Shown here in pieces: positions 24,182-36,603 of a stretch of 64,000 nucleotides of DNA. A program made the position numbers and the translations under genes. The notes under the pieces were generated by a model. It ran no database searches. It saw nothing but the letters and a program-made list of their open reading frames with translations, and was not told where the DNA came from. This DNA comes from Dentipellis sp. KUC8613 (Eukaryota > Basidiomycota > Agaricomycetes > Russulales > Hericiaceae), in the NCBI GenBank assembly GCA_002286715.1, contig NSJX01000028.1, positions 186,001 to 250,000 of the forward strand, read 5' to 3'. How positions within the stretch are numbered: position 1 is the stretch's first letter; each line of letters begins with the position of its first letter.

Positions 24182-25708
24182 CTATTTGCCCTTCTGCTTC
24201 CCCTTGCCCTTCCCGAACGATTTGCCCTCAAACCCAGGCCGTGCCTTGTTCTTAGGCTTCAGCCCCTTCCGCTTATCGTTCCTCCTCTCATTCCGCATCG
24301 CAAGGTTGTCCGTCCTCTTCTTCTGCTTCGCAGCCATCGCAGCGGTGACCTGCTCTTTCCGCTCGTCCCTAAAATTTCACCATAAGTCATACCGTCCGCA
24401 GATCGTGTGACTGGCGAGAAAAACATACCAAGCTTTCTTGGATTTTGTTTTCTCCTTCTCCCCCCTCTTGAGAGCCTTCTTTAGTCGAACCTCGTCATCC
24501 TTGACTTTGACGCCCTCCATCCTCGCCTCGGCCTTCTCCCACCGCTCGCGCTCCTCGATGTGTTTCCGCTTATCCTCAGGCATATTAGCGAGTCGTTCCT
24601 TCTTCGCTGCGAGCTGCTCGAGCGCCTGTGCGGGGTTCGAGGACGTCTTGAGCCGCTGCGCCTTTTTATTGCTGGCACCGGACGAGCCGGCGTCGACAGC
24701 GGAGAAGGCGACATGTGTAAACGAGCTCTGCGGATCGGGCACTGGGCGTCCTGAGGATTTTTCTGGCACCAACAGCTGTGTCTAGAATTCGTGACATCAG
24801 CACCTTCGCTGGACCGCTGGATAAAAATCAAACATACCTGCACGGGGACGGCCTTCTCCCTCTCCTTGCCCTTATCCTTCTTCCCCTTGCCCTCCTCCTC
24901 CCTCCGAATCTTCTCCCGCGTCTCCTTCCTCCTCCGCTCGCGCATCGCCGCCCGCTGCATCCGCCTCTCCTCCAACAGCTCGTCCCTGCCGCCCACCTCG
25001 CGCCCGCCGTTTCTCCTCCCCCGGTTGTGGAGTAAGTCGATCTTCGCGTGCAGCTTCGCGCGGAGCGCGTCGATGCCCTCGGACTGCGGGAGCGGCACGA
25101 TGTCTTCGTCTGCGTCGTCGGCACCTTGTTCGGAGGACGAGGCGGCGGCGAGATCGCCGTCGACGTCCATGGAGACATCTTCGTCCCCGCTTGCGAGCTC
25201 GTCGTCGGACGCGGCTGCTTTTTGCTTCCCCTTGCCCTTCCCGGCTTTTAGAGCCCCGGCCTCGTTTTGCAGATCGACGAGCGTCTTCTTGTTCGCTGGG
25301 TCGAGCTGCGCCCGCATGTTAGCATATGGGCATGGCGAGTGAAGACAGAAAGTGGGGCTCTGTTTGAGCCAGGGATGCTCTTTGGGGTCGTTTCCCCGCG
25401 TACGGTATGACCACTGGTATATGATGCGAAGGTAAACGCACCTTTTCGCGTCGGGCCTTCCTGGATGCCTCTTTGATCGCCTGCTTCGGCGCCTGCTGGG
25501 ACTTCTTGTTTTTATGGTATTTCGACCCCTGCAATCCCAGTGTACCCCATCAGTAAAGAGTCGAGAAACAATGAGAAGCCACACGCACCGGTTCATCGCC
25601 CTCGTCCCGCACCAAGTAGTATTTCGCCGGGATGAGGCTCAGCAGCGACTCGAAGGTCGCATTGTGCTTCTCAAGGGACGCTTGTAGGGTGGCGAGGGGT
25701 GTGGGCAT
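24182..25708 (-). CDS. RRP14: SURF6/Rrp14-like ribosome-biogenesis protein
   Basis: Nucleolar protein of the SURF6 family, needed for pre-rRNA processing. The ATG at 25708 begins MPTPLATLQASLEKHNATFE then SLLSLIPAKYYLVRDEG, the conserved N-terminal SURF6 block. The next exons give KGSKYHKNKKSQQAPKQAIK and MRAQLDPANKKTLVDLQNEA. The central region is acidic. Then comes IDALRAKLHAKIDLLHNRGR, and lysine/arginine/glutamate-rich helices (RAAMRERRRKETREKIRREE). The C-terminal SURF6 core has FTHVAFSAVDAGSSGASNKK...QALEQLAAKKERLANMPEDK, WEKAEARMEGVKVKDDEVRL and, after one intron, DERKEQVTAAMAAKQKKR, ending GKGKGKQKGK. About 420 aa in five or six exons. It is divergent from the PP2A activator gene with a 455-bp spacer. 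Confidence 0.88.
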
Positions 25709-26163
25709 CGTTAGATGCGTCTGTCCACGGTAAATGGTGGACAAGGACTTGTCAAGTGCTTGAAGCTCGAGGAGAAAGTTGTGAAGCGCCCAGGAGGCGT
25801 GGGAACGTATACCCTATTTGACTTTGAGCGCCTACTGCCGGGTTCTTGAGTACGATGCATGCACGATATTCTTCTACCAATAATTCCATCTCAAGATATT
25901 GTGATTCGAGGATTAACCCGTGGTCATACTCCACCTACGCACGTTCATACAGAGATATATACACCAGGGCCAGCGAGACCTGGAGGGTCCTAGACTAGGA
26001 TTTGAAATTCGCGCCTAGAGCACAGCGCGGGTGGCGGGCCGACGCGCGTCATGCCACTCACCGCGGCGGTCTCAATTCCTCCTGAATCCAGACTACACAC
26101 TTACACCTACCGAAGCTCCTTACAATAAGCCCCAACCCACCACAAGTGCACAACGAAACTACT
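25709..26163. other. Divergent spacer RRP14 / PTPA
   Basis: 455 bp that must carry both promoters. No TATA-like element or repeat stood out. Confidence 0.5.
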
Positions 26164-27706
26164 ATGAACGGAACACCACCAATTGCAAGGGAATACCGCG
26201 CGCCGCACAAGGCGATCTTGACGAAGGAGCAGCTCGAGGCGTTCCAGACGTCGCGCACGCACAACGACATCGTGGCGTATATCCAGACGCTGAACGATGC
26301 GGTAGTAGGCGTGAAGCTTACCGCGCCATGTGAGGAGTCGCCGGTGCGTCGCTTTTGGTTGTTGCTCGAGATGGGTTGTGGGCGCGGAAGCTTACGGAGG
26401 GTGGACAGGCCGTCAGTGCAATAGTGAAAGTGCTCGATGAGGTGGAGCAAATCGCGCGAGATACGCCGCCGGTGGATAATAAGGCGTCGAGGTTTGGGAA
26501 CCCCGCGTTTCGGACGTTCTATGATCGTGTGCATGCCGTACGTCCTCACCGCGCTGTTAGTGCCATTATTGTCCGAGCTGACACCACTCGCGCTCGGCAG
26601 GCAGCACCGGAGCTTCATGCATCGATACCTGGGCTTCAGGCGGAAGCTATCCAGGAGGTCTCGGTTTACTTTCACGAATCGTGGGGTAATCGGGGTCGGA
26701 TTGATTATGGCAGCGGGATGGAACTGAATTTCCTGTGCTGGCTGTGTGTTTCAATCCCTTCTTCCACACGATCCTTGAGACTTATGACACTGTCGTGATA
26801 GGATTTGCCTGGAGCGTTTGGAAGTTGTGCACCCAAGTGACCATGTCGCACTTGTCGTGAAGGTGTTCTGGCGGTAAGCTGTGTTCCAACTTCTTTGAAT
26901 ACCAGGAGCTGACTGAGGTGCAGGTATGTCAATGTGATGCGCACGCTCCAGTCGACATATTGGCTAGAGCCGGCGGGGTCGCATGGAGTGTGGGGTTTGG
27001 ACGACTACCACTTCTTGCCCTTCCTCTTAGGATCAGCACAACTGCGAGGTCAGTCTACCTGTAGCTTAGTTTTGGGTGGTTGCTTCACACTGAACGTCTG
27101 AACAGGCCACAAATACCTTCGACCAAAGTCGATACACGATCCCGAGATCGTTGACGAGTTCGCGAAAGATTACATGTATTTTGCGTGCATCAAATTCATC
27201 AACTCGGTAAGATACGATCTCTGCTGTGATTAGATCGTCGGCCTGACCTCCACCGATCACAGGTGAAGACAGCCTCGCTTCGATGGCATTCACCGATGCT
27301 GGATGATATCTCGGCGGTAAGGCACAACACATCCCTCGTACCCTCTCAGAAGCTAAATGTTGTCGAACAGGTCAAGACCTGGGACAAGGTGAACTCAGGC
27401 ATGATCAAGATGTACCTCGCCGAAGTGCTCGGCAAGCTCCCCGTCATGCAGCACTTCCTCTTCGGGTCACTTCTCCCGTACGAAGGCCCGCCGCCCCCCA
27501 CGACAATCGTGCCTGAAGACGACGAGCATTACGGCCATGCGCACGCGGATCCCGACCTCGGGGGCGTCGGGCAGCGCGAGGTCGGCTGGGGCGACTGCTG
27601 CGGCATCCCCGTGCCGTCTGTCTTTGCTGCCGCACAGGCAGAGAAGGCGAAGGAAATGGGGAGTGTATTACAGGGGCCTGGCATTCGACCGGTCCCGTTC
27701 GATTAG
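26164..27706 (+). CDS. PTPA: Serine/threonine phosphatase 2A activator (PTPA)
   Basis: Peptidyl-prolyl isomerase-type chaperone that helps activate the PP2A catalytic subunit (Rrd1/Rrd2 in yeast). The start at 26164 gives [20 protein letters not shown] and [20 protein letters not shown]. Following exons encode [34 protein letters not shown] plus [13 protein letters not shown], then [20 protein letters not shown], the family signature. Next are [54 protein letters not shown] and [20 protein letters not shown]. The C-terminus has [17 protein letters not shown] and ends GIRPVPFD. Seven or eight short introns. All core blocks are in order, so this is a complete PTPA of about 400 aa. Confidence 0.92.
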
Positions 27707-28288
27707 ATCTGCATGAAGCCCTGCGACGCGTCCGGTCGCACCGGATGGGCTGTAGGCGCGGATCCAGGATGCGCGTGCTGGATGTGTAAGATTAGGCAGA
27801 ATCAGACGACATATGTATGTTGGACAGCGGACGTGTGCTGGACAGCATCCGGCGGTGGGAGCCCGCGCTGCACAGTCAACAGAGAACTGAGCCGTGAGAA
27901 TGACCCAGAAGGACCTGGCGAAAAGACAGAGAAAATGGGCACAGAAAAAAATGCGACTCGGTGTCCTTGAAGAGAGCCGTGTCGGTGACTTTTTTCGTAT
28001 GCAGACGTAAGGGGGTAGCTCGAGGAAAGAGGCGGAGGGAATTGTTTGAAGTTGAGCGGCGGCCACAGCCCAGACTCGGAGGATGCCGACTTAGCGGAGG
28101 AGAAGCCGACCGCGTGGAAACTTGCTTACACCCTTTCCCTCTTACCTCCTCAACGACGACCACAGCGACAACGACGGCGCCGACGCCGACAGCCTCAACA
28201 TCCGCGTTGCAGGCCCTTCACTTTACATTCTCTGGTCTCTTCTTCCTTTCCTCGTCCTTCATTGTCGGCCAGTCACTCCTTGCCTGCC
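27707..28288. other. Upstream region of the chitin synthase gene
   Basis: About 580 bp. The last 150 bp before the ATG are pyrimidine-rich with ACGACGGC-type trinucleotide runs, usual for fungal leaders. No gene is supported. Confidence 0.5.
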
Positions 28289-31200
28289 ATGAACAGGCAG
28301 TCCACGCTGATGCACCAGCGGCTCGAGGCCGTCACTGACCTCGCGTCGCTCTCGCCCGTCTCGGACGATATCATCGTATCATGTCTCCGCGAACGGTTCA
28401 TGTCCGACGCCATCTATACCAGAATCGGCACCTCTGCCCTCGTCGCTGTCAACCCGCACAAATATGTCCCCACCAACGCCGACTCGGTGCTCCACAAGTA
28501 CGCCGCCGAGTACCGCAGCACCGCGGATGGGGAGGAGCAGCTCCCGCCGCACATCTTCCAGCTTGCGAACAATGCGTACTACCATATGCGACGGACGACG
28601 CAGGATCAGTGTATTTTGATGAGGTGAGTGTCTCCACTACGAATGGGGATGCTACGTTGCGCAGAGGCGTATTTCGTGCTGGTTGCCTGCGACGTGCGCG
28701 GGCGGGCTACTGGTCCCGCTCTGTCTATCGTCTTCGTTGACGTGAGGGCTGTTGCTGAATCATGTCCGTTTTCAGTGGGGAGACGGGTAGCGGGAAGTCC
28801 GAGAACCGTCGTCTCGCGATCAAAACACTCCTCGAGCTCAGCGTCAGCAACCCAGGCAAGAAGGGCTCGAAACTTGCGCACCAGATCCCCGCCGCCGAGT
28901 TCGTCCTCGAGTCGTTCGGCAATGCGCGCACACTCTTCAACACCAACGCATCCCGGTTCGGGAAGTACACTGAGCTGCAGTTCAACGATCGCGGTCGTCT
29001 CTCTGGCATCAAGACCCTCGATTATTACCTCGAGCGGAATCGTGTCGCAGGCGCACCCTCGGGGGAGCGGAACTTCCACATCTTTTACTACCTCGTCGCC
29101 GGCGCTTCCCCTGAGGAGCGCCAGCACATGCACCTTATCGACAAGACAAACTATCGCTACCTCGGGCAGCGGAATGTTCCCGCAAGCCGACAGGACGTAC
29201 GGGATGACGACGCCGTGCGCTTCGATCAGCTGAAGGTGGCGCTCAAGAATGTTGGCTTCTCCAAGCGCAACGTCGCGCAGACGTGTCAGCTGATCGCCGC
29301 GATCCTGCACCTGGGCAACCTCGAGTTCCACATCGACCGCGGCCGGAACGAGGACGCCGCCGTTGTGCGAAACACGGATGAACTTGCCCTTGTGGCTGAG
29401 TTCTTGGGCGTCACGCCGTCCGCACTGGAGGGTACTTTGTCGTACAAGACGAAGATGGTCCGCAAGGAGCTGTGCACTGTCTTCTTGGACCCTGATGGCG
29501 CATCCGATAACCGTGACGACCTCGCGAAGACCCTGTACTCGCTGCTCTTTGCGTGGCTGAACGAGTACATCAACGAGCGCCTGTGCCGCGATGACTTCAC
29601 GACGTTCATCGGTCTCTTCGACCTCCCTGGCCCGCAGAACATGACGTCCCGGCCGAACTCCCTCGACCAATTCTGCATCAACTTCGCCAACGAGCGGCTG
29701 CAGAACTTCGTCCAGAAGCGTCTCTTCGAGGCCCACGTCGCAGAATACAACAGCGAGGGCATCTCGCGCTTCGTTCCCGAGATCCCCTTCTTCGACAACA
29801 CGGAATGTGTCCGCCTGCTGCAGAACAAGCCTGGAGGCCTCATCCACATCATGGACGACCAGGCGAGGCGCATGCCCAAGAAGACGGACCACACCATGGT
29901 CGAAGCGTTTGGCAAGCGATGGGGCAACCACTCGTCGTTCAAGATGGGCGGCATGGACCGTTCCGGCTTCCCTACGTTTACGATCAACCACTTCAACGGC
30001 CCCGTCACGTACTCTGCCGAGGGCTTCCTCGAGCGCAACCTCGACGCGCTGAACCCCGATTTCGTCTCCCTCCTCCGTGGCGCACACAACGCGCAGGGCG
30101 AGCCCACCGGCGGCGAGGGCTCCGGCTCGATCAACCCCTTCGTGCGCGGCCTCTTCTCCGGCAAGGCCATCGCGACGACGGTGCACCCGCGCAACGAAGA
30201 CACGATCGTCGCCGCGCAGCAGCCGATCAAGCCGATGCGCGCGCCGTCGACGCGTCGCAAGAACACCGTGCGGCGGCAGCCGACGCTCGGGGACATCGAC
30301 GAGAAGGAGAAGGACGAGGACGAGCCGCCCGTGCAGGGCGGCTCGCCGTGCATCGCGGGCGAGTTCCGCTCCGCGCTCGACACGCTGTTCGAGACGCTCA
30401 GCGAGACGCAGACGTGGTACGTGTTCTGCATCACGCCGAACGACTCGCAGCTCCCGAACCAGATCGAGGGCCGCTCCGTGAAGGGGCAGATCAGGAGCCT
30501 CGGGCTGCCCGAGATCGCGAAGCGCTGTGCGCATGTGTTCGAGGTCGGCATGACCCCTCGCGAGTTCTGCGACCGGTATAGGGAGCAGATTGCGGAGGTA
30601 GGCATTATTGAGGGCGAAACGCGGGAGCAGATCGAGCAGGCGAGGACGGCGCTGGGGTTAGGTGATAGCGATCTCGTTTTGGGCCAGTACAAGGTACGTA
30701 TCGGTTCTTGCAGGCTAGCCATGGGTTTTGACATGTCCTTCGCTAGGTCTTCCTGTCGCAAAAAGCATTCCACAAACTCGAAGACCACCTGCGGGCAAAG
30801 GACTCCGATGAGATCAAGCGGAATCGGATGCGCGAAGCTGAGATCGAGGGCGGCCTTGACCCCCGCGGTCTTGGTGACCCGTACGCTCCTTACCACGTCC
30901 CAGAGGGAGAGAACGAGGCCCAGACGCCTTACTCCGCTGGTGGAGGATACAACGACCCCTTCAACCAGTCCACGCAAGCTCTGCCATTGGTCGCCAATGC
31001 CTCGCCCTTCCAGCGCGCCGACATGTACGACGACTATGACGAGCGTGGTTCCCTTCGTAGCGCAGACGAGTACGACGCCCGGAGTCGGTTGACAAGTGCG
31101 CAAGACGATTCGATGTCGATCGGTACCGAGTCGTATGCACCTTCGCGCAATATGTTCCAGAATGCAGACAAGAAGGCGTTGCTGGAGAAGGAGGCTCTGC

Positions 31201-34200
31201 CGGGCGAGGCGCAGGAGGGCGAGACGACGGAGATCATCCAGGAGACCTCTGCCCGTCGCCGATGGGTGGCCCTCTGCTGGATGCTGACATTCTGGATGCC
31301 CACCATCTTCCTGAAATGGTTCGGTCGCATGAAGCGCACGGATGTGCAGCAGGCATGGCGCGAGAAGCTTGCCTTAAACATGCTCATCTGGTTTGTCTGC
31401 GGTATCGCGGTGTTCATCATCGCCATCCTTGGTCTCCTCATCTGCCCCACGGAACACGTCTACAGCACGAACGAGCTGTCGTCGCATTCGTTCAACAGCA
31501 ACCCGAATAATGTGTTCACGTCCATCCGCGGCGAGGTGTTCGACTTGACCCAGATTGCGGATACCCATCAGCGCATCGTGCCCGTTGTCACGACGAAGGC
31601 GATCTTGAAGTACGGTGGTATGTCCGCGGACAATCTCTTCCCAGTTCAGGTATATTTCAATCCAAGTGAGGTGACTTCCGCGCGCTCATGAATTATACAG
31701 GTCAGCGCTCTGTGCAATGGTATCGACGGCTCCGTCAGCCCGTATGTGATCCTCAACTTCAACAACAACACGGACCCCAACGCGCAGTACCACGACTTCC
31801 GCGTCTTCACGAACGACTCTCGGCCTGACTGGTACTTCGAGAGCATGACCGTCATGCGCTGGAACAACCGCGTCGGTTTCGTCGGTTACACGCCCAAGGA
31901 GCTCAAGAACATGGCCAGCTCTGGCCGCTCCGTCGGTGTCTACAACGGTCTCATCTACGACGTGACGGATTACATCCAGTTCCCGCCTGCCACGAGGGCG
32001 CCCACCGGTCAGCAAGCACCTCCGAACATCAACACGCAGTTCATGGACTCGTCCGTGCTCGACGTGTTCAAGTTCAACTCTGGAAGGGATATCACGAAGC
32101 AGCTGAACAGCCTGAACATCGACAAGGACACACTCGCGCGCCAGAAAGTCTGCCTCCGCAACCTGTTCACCATCGGCAAGGTCGACAACCGTAATTCGGC
32201 GCAGTGCCAGTTCTCGGTGTACTTCCTGCTCGCCCTCTCGATTGTCATGGTCAGCGTTATCGGTTTCAAGTTCATCGCCTCCGTCAACTTCAGCGCGCCC
32301 CGCAAGCCCGAGGACCACGACAAGTTCGTCATCTGTCAGGTGCCTTGTTACACGGAAGGTGAATCGTCGCTCCGCAAGACCATCGACTCGCTGGCCCAGC
32401 TCAAGTACGACGACAAGCGCAAGCTCATCGTGGTCATTTGCGACGGTATGATCGTCGGTTCCGGTAACGACAAGCCTACGCCGCGTATCGCCCTCGATAT
32501 CCTTGGTGCCGATCCCAACGCCGACCCCGAGCCGCTCAGCTTCCTCTCGCTCGGAGAGGGCGCGAAGCAGCACAACATGGGCAAGGTCTGGTCTGGTCTG
32601 TACGAGACGCAGGGCCACGTCGTGCCGTACTTGGTGATCGCAAAGGTCGGCAAGCCGACGGAGCGTTCGCGTCCTGGTAACCGTGGTAAGCGTGATACCC
32701 AGATCCTGCTCATGCGCTTCTTCAACAAGGTACGAATCCGTTTGTGAGTCGCGGAAGACTCGTGCTAATTAAATCGATAGGTCCACTTCAACTCGCCTAT
32801 GTCCCCTCTTGAGCTCGAGATCTTCCACCAGATTAAGAACGTCATCGGTGTCAACCCCACATTCTATGAGTATCTACTCACTGTCGATGCCGATACCACG
32901 GTCGACCCTATGTCCGTCAACAGGCTAATCTCTGCGTAAGTATATTCTACGTCTGCCTGTAGCTCTCATTCTGACTTCGAATTTCAGTATGATTCACGAC
33001 AAGAAGCTTCTGGGCTGCTGTGGTGAAACCGAACTCGCGAATGCCAAGCAGTCTATCATCACGATGATGCAAGTCTACGAGTACTTCATTTCCCATCACA
33101 TGGCCAAGGCGTTCGAGTCCCTCTTCGGTTCCGTCACTTGTTTGCCCGGTTGTTTCACGCTCTTCCGTCTGCGCACGCCTGATACGCACAAGCCGCTCCT
33201 GATCTCCAACCAGCTCATCGAGGATTACTCGGAGAACCGTGTCGACACGCTCCACATGAAGAACTTGCTGCATCTCGGTGAAGATCGTTATTTGACCACG
33301 CTCCTCCTCAAGCACTTCCCTATGTTCAAGACCCAGTTCGTTCGGGATGCCCACGCGTACACGGTTGCCCCCGATGACTGGAAGGTCTTGTTGTCCCAGC
33401 GTCGTCGTTGGATCAACTCCACGGTGCACAATCTTGGCGAACTCATCTTCCTCGACCAGCTTTGCGGCTTCTGTTGTTTCTCTATGCGTTTCGTCGTCAT
33501 GATCGATCTCATTTCGACGATCATCCAGCCCGTCACGGTCGCCTACGTGCGTTCCTTCCTTCCTGTGCAGTATTTTTTCCACTGATCGGCCCCTATACAG
33601 ATTATCTACCTCATCGTCTTGGTTGCCAAGGGTGGAACTATCCCGACTACGTCGTTGATCATGATCGCCGCGGTGTACGGTCTGCAAGCGCTTGTCTTCA
33701 TCCTGCGCCGGAAGTGGGACATGGTGGGCTGGATGGTGTTCTACATCCTCGCCATTCCGATCTTCTCGTTCATGCTTCCGCTCTACTCCTTCTGGCGTAT
33801 GGATGATTTCTCCTGGGGTGCCACGCGTATCGTCTTGGGAGAGTCTGGTAAGAAGTTGGTTATCCACGTAAGCATCCTAGTATACACGTAATTTATTGGC
33901 TGCTGAATGACTTTCGTCTCTAGGACGAGGGTAAATTCGACCCCAAGGCGATTCCGCTCAAGACATGGGAGGATTACGTGAGTTACCCCGGTTCATAACA
34001 GCAGTCTGATTTCTGACTCGCGATCCCAGGAAAACGAGCTCTGGGACAAGGAGTCCAATCACAGCATCGGCTCATGGATGCCACCGACCAAGTTCAAAAA
34101 CGACGGCTACGCCGAGTCGCGCACGTCCGTCTACGGCCGCGAGACCGCCTACGACCCCGGCTACGCACGCAGCTTCTCGCCCTCGCCCTCGCAGTTCGGC

Positions 34201-34608
34201 AACAACCAGTACCTCCCGCCACCAGGCTACCAGTCAGGCCGCAACACGCCCACAGGTGGCAGCCTCATGCCTACACCGACGGGTGGTTACATGCCACAGA
34301 TGGGCCAGATGCGTCCCATGAGCGACGTGACGCAGCTGTACCAGCCTGCACCGTCGAGACCCGCGACAAACTACCTCGGCGACATCAACATCCCCACAAC
34401 GCGCAGCCCAGATGACTATGGCGCAGGCGCACCATCCGACGCCGAGCTCGACCGTGCCGTGCAGGACTTCCTTCGCGACGCGGACCTGAACACGGTCACG
34501 AAGCGCGAGATCCGGCGGAAGCTCGAGGAGACGTTCGGCATGGACCTGTCGGCGCGCAAGGCGACGATCAACGCAGCGATCGACCGCGTGCTGCTGAGCA
34601 AGGCATAG
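28289..34608 (+). CDS. Chitin synthase with N-terminal myosin motor (class V/VII type)
   Basis: Membrane enzyme polymerising UDP-GlcNAc into chitin at sites of polarised growth; the motor domain helps tether or move it on actin. About 1,900-1,950 aa. The motor (28289 to about 30700) contains the P-loop [10 protein letters not shown] after the first intron, switch I-like [10 protein letters not shown], and switch II replaced by LFDLPGPQN. Two membrane segments follow ([38 protein letters not shown]), then a cytochrome b5-like region ([20 protein letters not shown]) and a third helix [20 protein letters not shown]. The catalytic domain has [57 protein letters not shown] and [11 protein letters not shown], then several C-terminal helices. 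The end ([20 protein letters not shown]...IDRVLLSKA) is a DEK_C domain. At least seven short introns. All catalytic motifs are present, so it should be active. Confidence 0.95.
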
Positions 34609-35087
34609 ATATAGGAAGCAGTAGTATGTGACGATCTTTCCTCTTTTTACTACAGACTCTGTTTGGGCACATTGGACCAGGATTGTTGACTGTTGGCTGG
34701 TTACCGTTTACGACACGTTGTTTCTCCTCTCGCTATCCCTCTCGCACCCCATCCACTCTTTTAGTCTACCCCTTGGCGGGCCTGCGCCCCGCGCTGGACT
34801 GCCTTATTACCAACCACCAGCAACATTGACTTGACTCGCATCGATATCTGTTCCTCGTACAGTACTTTATCATCCTCGGACTCTGCATCGCATTTGTGCT
34901 TTGATAATAGGTCACACTTATGGATAGACTTGGACCATTCGCATGACACCGACAGTTATGAAGCACATGTCTGAACTGCACATATATGGCGCACTCGGGG
35001 ACGAGGCTGGGGGCGAACGACCGGTGATCACGACAGGTTGAGTCTAGAGAAACTGGCGAGGTGGACGGCTGCGCGGGTAAGTAGGAA
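34609..35087. other. Convergent spacer
   Basis: About 480 bp between the chitin synthase stop and the 3' end of the next minus-strand gene. Likely both 3' untranslated regions. Nothing else was seen. Confidence 0.5.
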
Positions 35088-36131
35088 TTAGATGCGAGCG
35101 CGTTTCTCCGGTTCAGCGTCCTGCTCGGTATCAGAATCGTCGCGCTCGCGCCGCTTCGTACCATGAGGCATACTCGACCGGTACCTGTAGTACGTGCTGG
35201 GAGCAGCAAGGTCCTTCCTGCGCCTCTCCGCCTCGCGCTCCTCGTTCCGCCGCTGCTCCCGCTCCGCCGCCATGCGCTTGCGCTCCTTTTCGATGTCGAG
35301 GAAGCTGTCGCGCGCGATGCTGTACGCGAGCGACGGCGGGATGCCGCCCACGGGCGCACCGTGCTTCGAGCGGTACGCGGGCCCTGGGACGGATCGTGAC
35401 ATCGTGGCGGGCATAGGGATGGGCATGGGCATGGACACGGCGCGGTGCAGCGGCGCGAGCACCGCCTGGATGCGCTGGGCCTGCGCGAGGGCGGCGTACT
35501 GCTCCTTGCGGGTGTGGTGGTCCGAACGCCAGGTGTGCATGCCTGGGACGGTGACGGTGACGACCGTTGCGTCGGCGCCCGGGGGCGGGAGCCAGCCATA
35601 GATCATGGGCACGCTGGTGTCGATGTCGTGCGCGGGCAGGAGAGGCGATGGGGGGCGCAGGTCGAGAGGCGGGAGAGCTGCGGGGGCCGAGGAGGGCGCG
35701 GAGGCCTTGCGGCGGGCGGGGTCCGGGCGGCTGACAGTCTGTCTCTCGAAGAGCATGGAGTCGGCGCCGAAGAGGGACGAGAAGCTCGGGAGACTCTTCT
35801 CTGCGTTGATGCCTGCGGTACTAGAGACGACTGCGCGTGGGGGTCCGGGTTCTGGCGGCGAGTGGTTGGCCGCAGACGAGGTGCTCGCGGACTCGGATAG
35901 CAGCGGCGAGAGAATGTTCTCCAAGGACATGGGGCTAGGGCGTTGTTTGCCCTTTGTGTCGGCCGTAGACGGCTCTCCCGTGCCCGCCGTAGAGTCGTGG
36001 GCGTGGGCCTTCTGATACTCGGTCGCCATTGCTAGAAGGTCCGTGAATGAGAGGTCTGCGCGGATAGCGGTGGAGGAGTCCACATCGGCGGCGAGGCCGA
36101 CAGAGTTGAGGAATTCGAGCGCAGAAGACAT
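35088..36131 (-). CDS. Disordered hypothetical protein with basic C-terminal helix
   Basis: Single-exon frame of 347 aa from MSSALEFLNSVGLAADVDSS (ATG at 36131, chosen because codon bias and composition change there although the frame stays open upstream). The N-terminus is mildly conserved-looking (LSFTDLLAMATEYQKAHA). The middle is Pro/Ser/Ala-rich, with VPMIYGWLPPPGADATVVTV and MPMPIPMPATMSRSV. The C-terminal third is a charged helix (FLDIEKERKRMAAEREQRRN) ending in a nuclear-localisation-like cluster GTKRRERDDSDTEQDAEPEK then RARI. I do not recognise a family. A nuclear protein is a reasonable guess from composition only. Confidence 0.6.
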   Translation of the reverse strand: MSSALEFLNSVGLAADVDSSTAIRADLSFTDLLAMATEYQKAHAHDSTAGTGEPSTADTKGKQRPSPMSLENILSPLLSESASTSSAANHSPPEPGPPRAVVSSTAGINAEKSLPSFSSLFGADSMLFERQTVSRPDPARRKASAPSSAPAALPPLDLRPPSPLLPAHDIDTSVPMIYGWLPPPGADATVVTVTVPGMHTWRSDHHTRKEQYAALAQAQRIQAVLAPLHRAVSMPMPIPMPATMSRSVPGPAYRSKHGAPVGGIPPSLAYSIARDSFLDIEKERKRMAAEREQRRNEEREAERRRKDLAAPSTYYRYRSSMPHGTKRRERDDSDTEQDAEPEKRARI

Positions 36132-36603
36132 AATTGCAAGGCAGCAGACAGATAAAAAGAGTGTGATCACGACGTCGCACATAGACAATGGGGGGTAGGT
36201 GGGCGTCGGGAAGAGGCCTCTTGAGATGGTAATGTCGTGTAAGTTGGGTTTTGTAGAATTCCGCTGGGCGCTGGGCGGCTGGCAAGGCCGACGGAGGGCT
36301 CTAGACCTTTCGTTGATATGCATGTTTGTAAGTACGCCGGATGTGGATTTGGCATTCATCCATCACGTCCTGCTGTCAGCAGGTAGGGCAAAAGAGCGGT
36401 AGGGATGAACCAGTACTTGCCAGGGAGTTTTCGCTCATCAGTGCGAGACTAATCGTATCGTTCAGCAGCGTTAGTGCGTTTCGATAGGTGTGCCTGTGAT
36501 ACTTGCTATATTTATTACAATATCAAAATTCTGCCCATAAAATACATTCAGCGTACAATTCACACACACGGCCCTGCAGGATGCGCAACAGTCGAAGATA
36601 CTT
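36132..36603. other. Spacer
   Basis: About 470 bp between two minus-strand genes. No gene or repeat was recognised. Confidence 0.5.

Noticed and set aside
28606..30534. 642-codon minus-strand frame
   Set aside because: Antisense to the chitin synthase motor domain; a by-product of GC-rich codon bias, with no family pattern.
29286..31103. 605-codon minus-strand frame
   Set aside because: Also antisense to the chitin synthase motor and linker; it overlaps another shadow frame.
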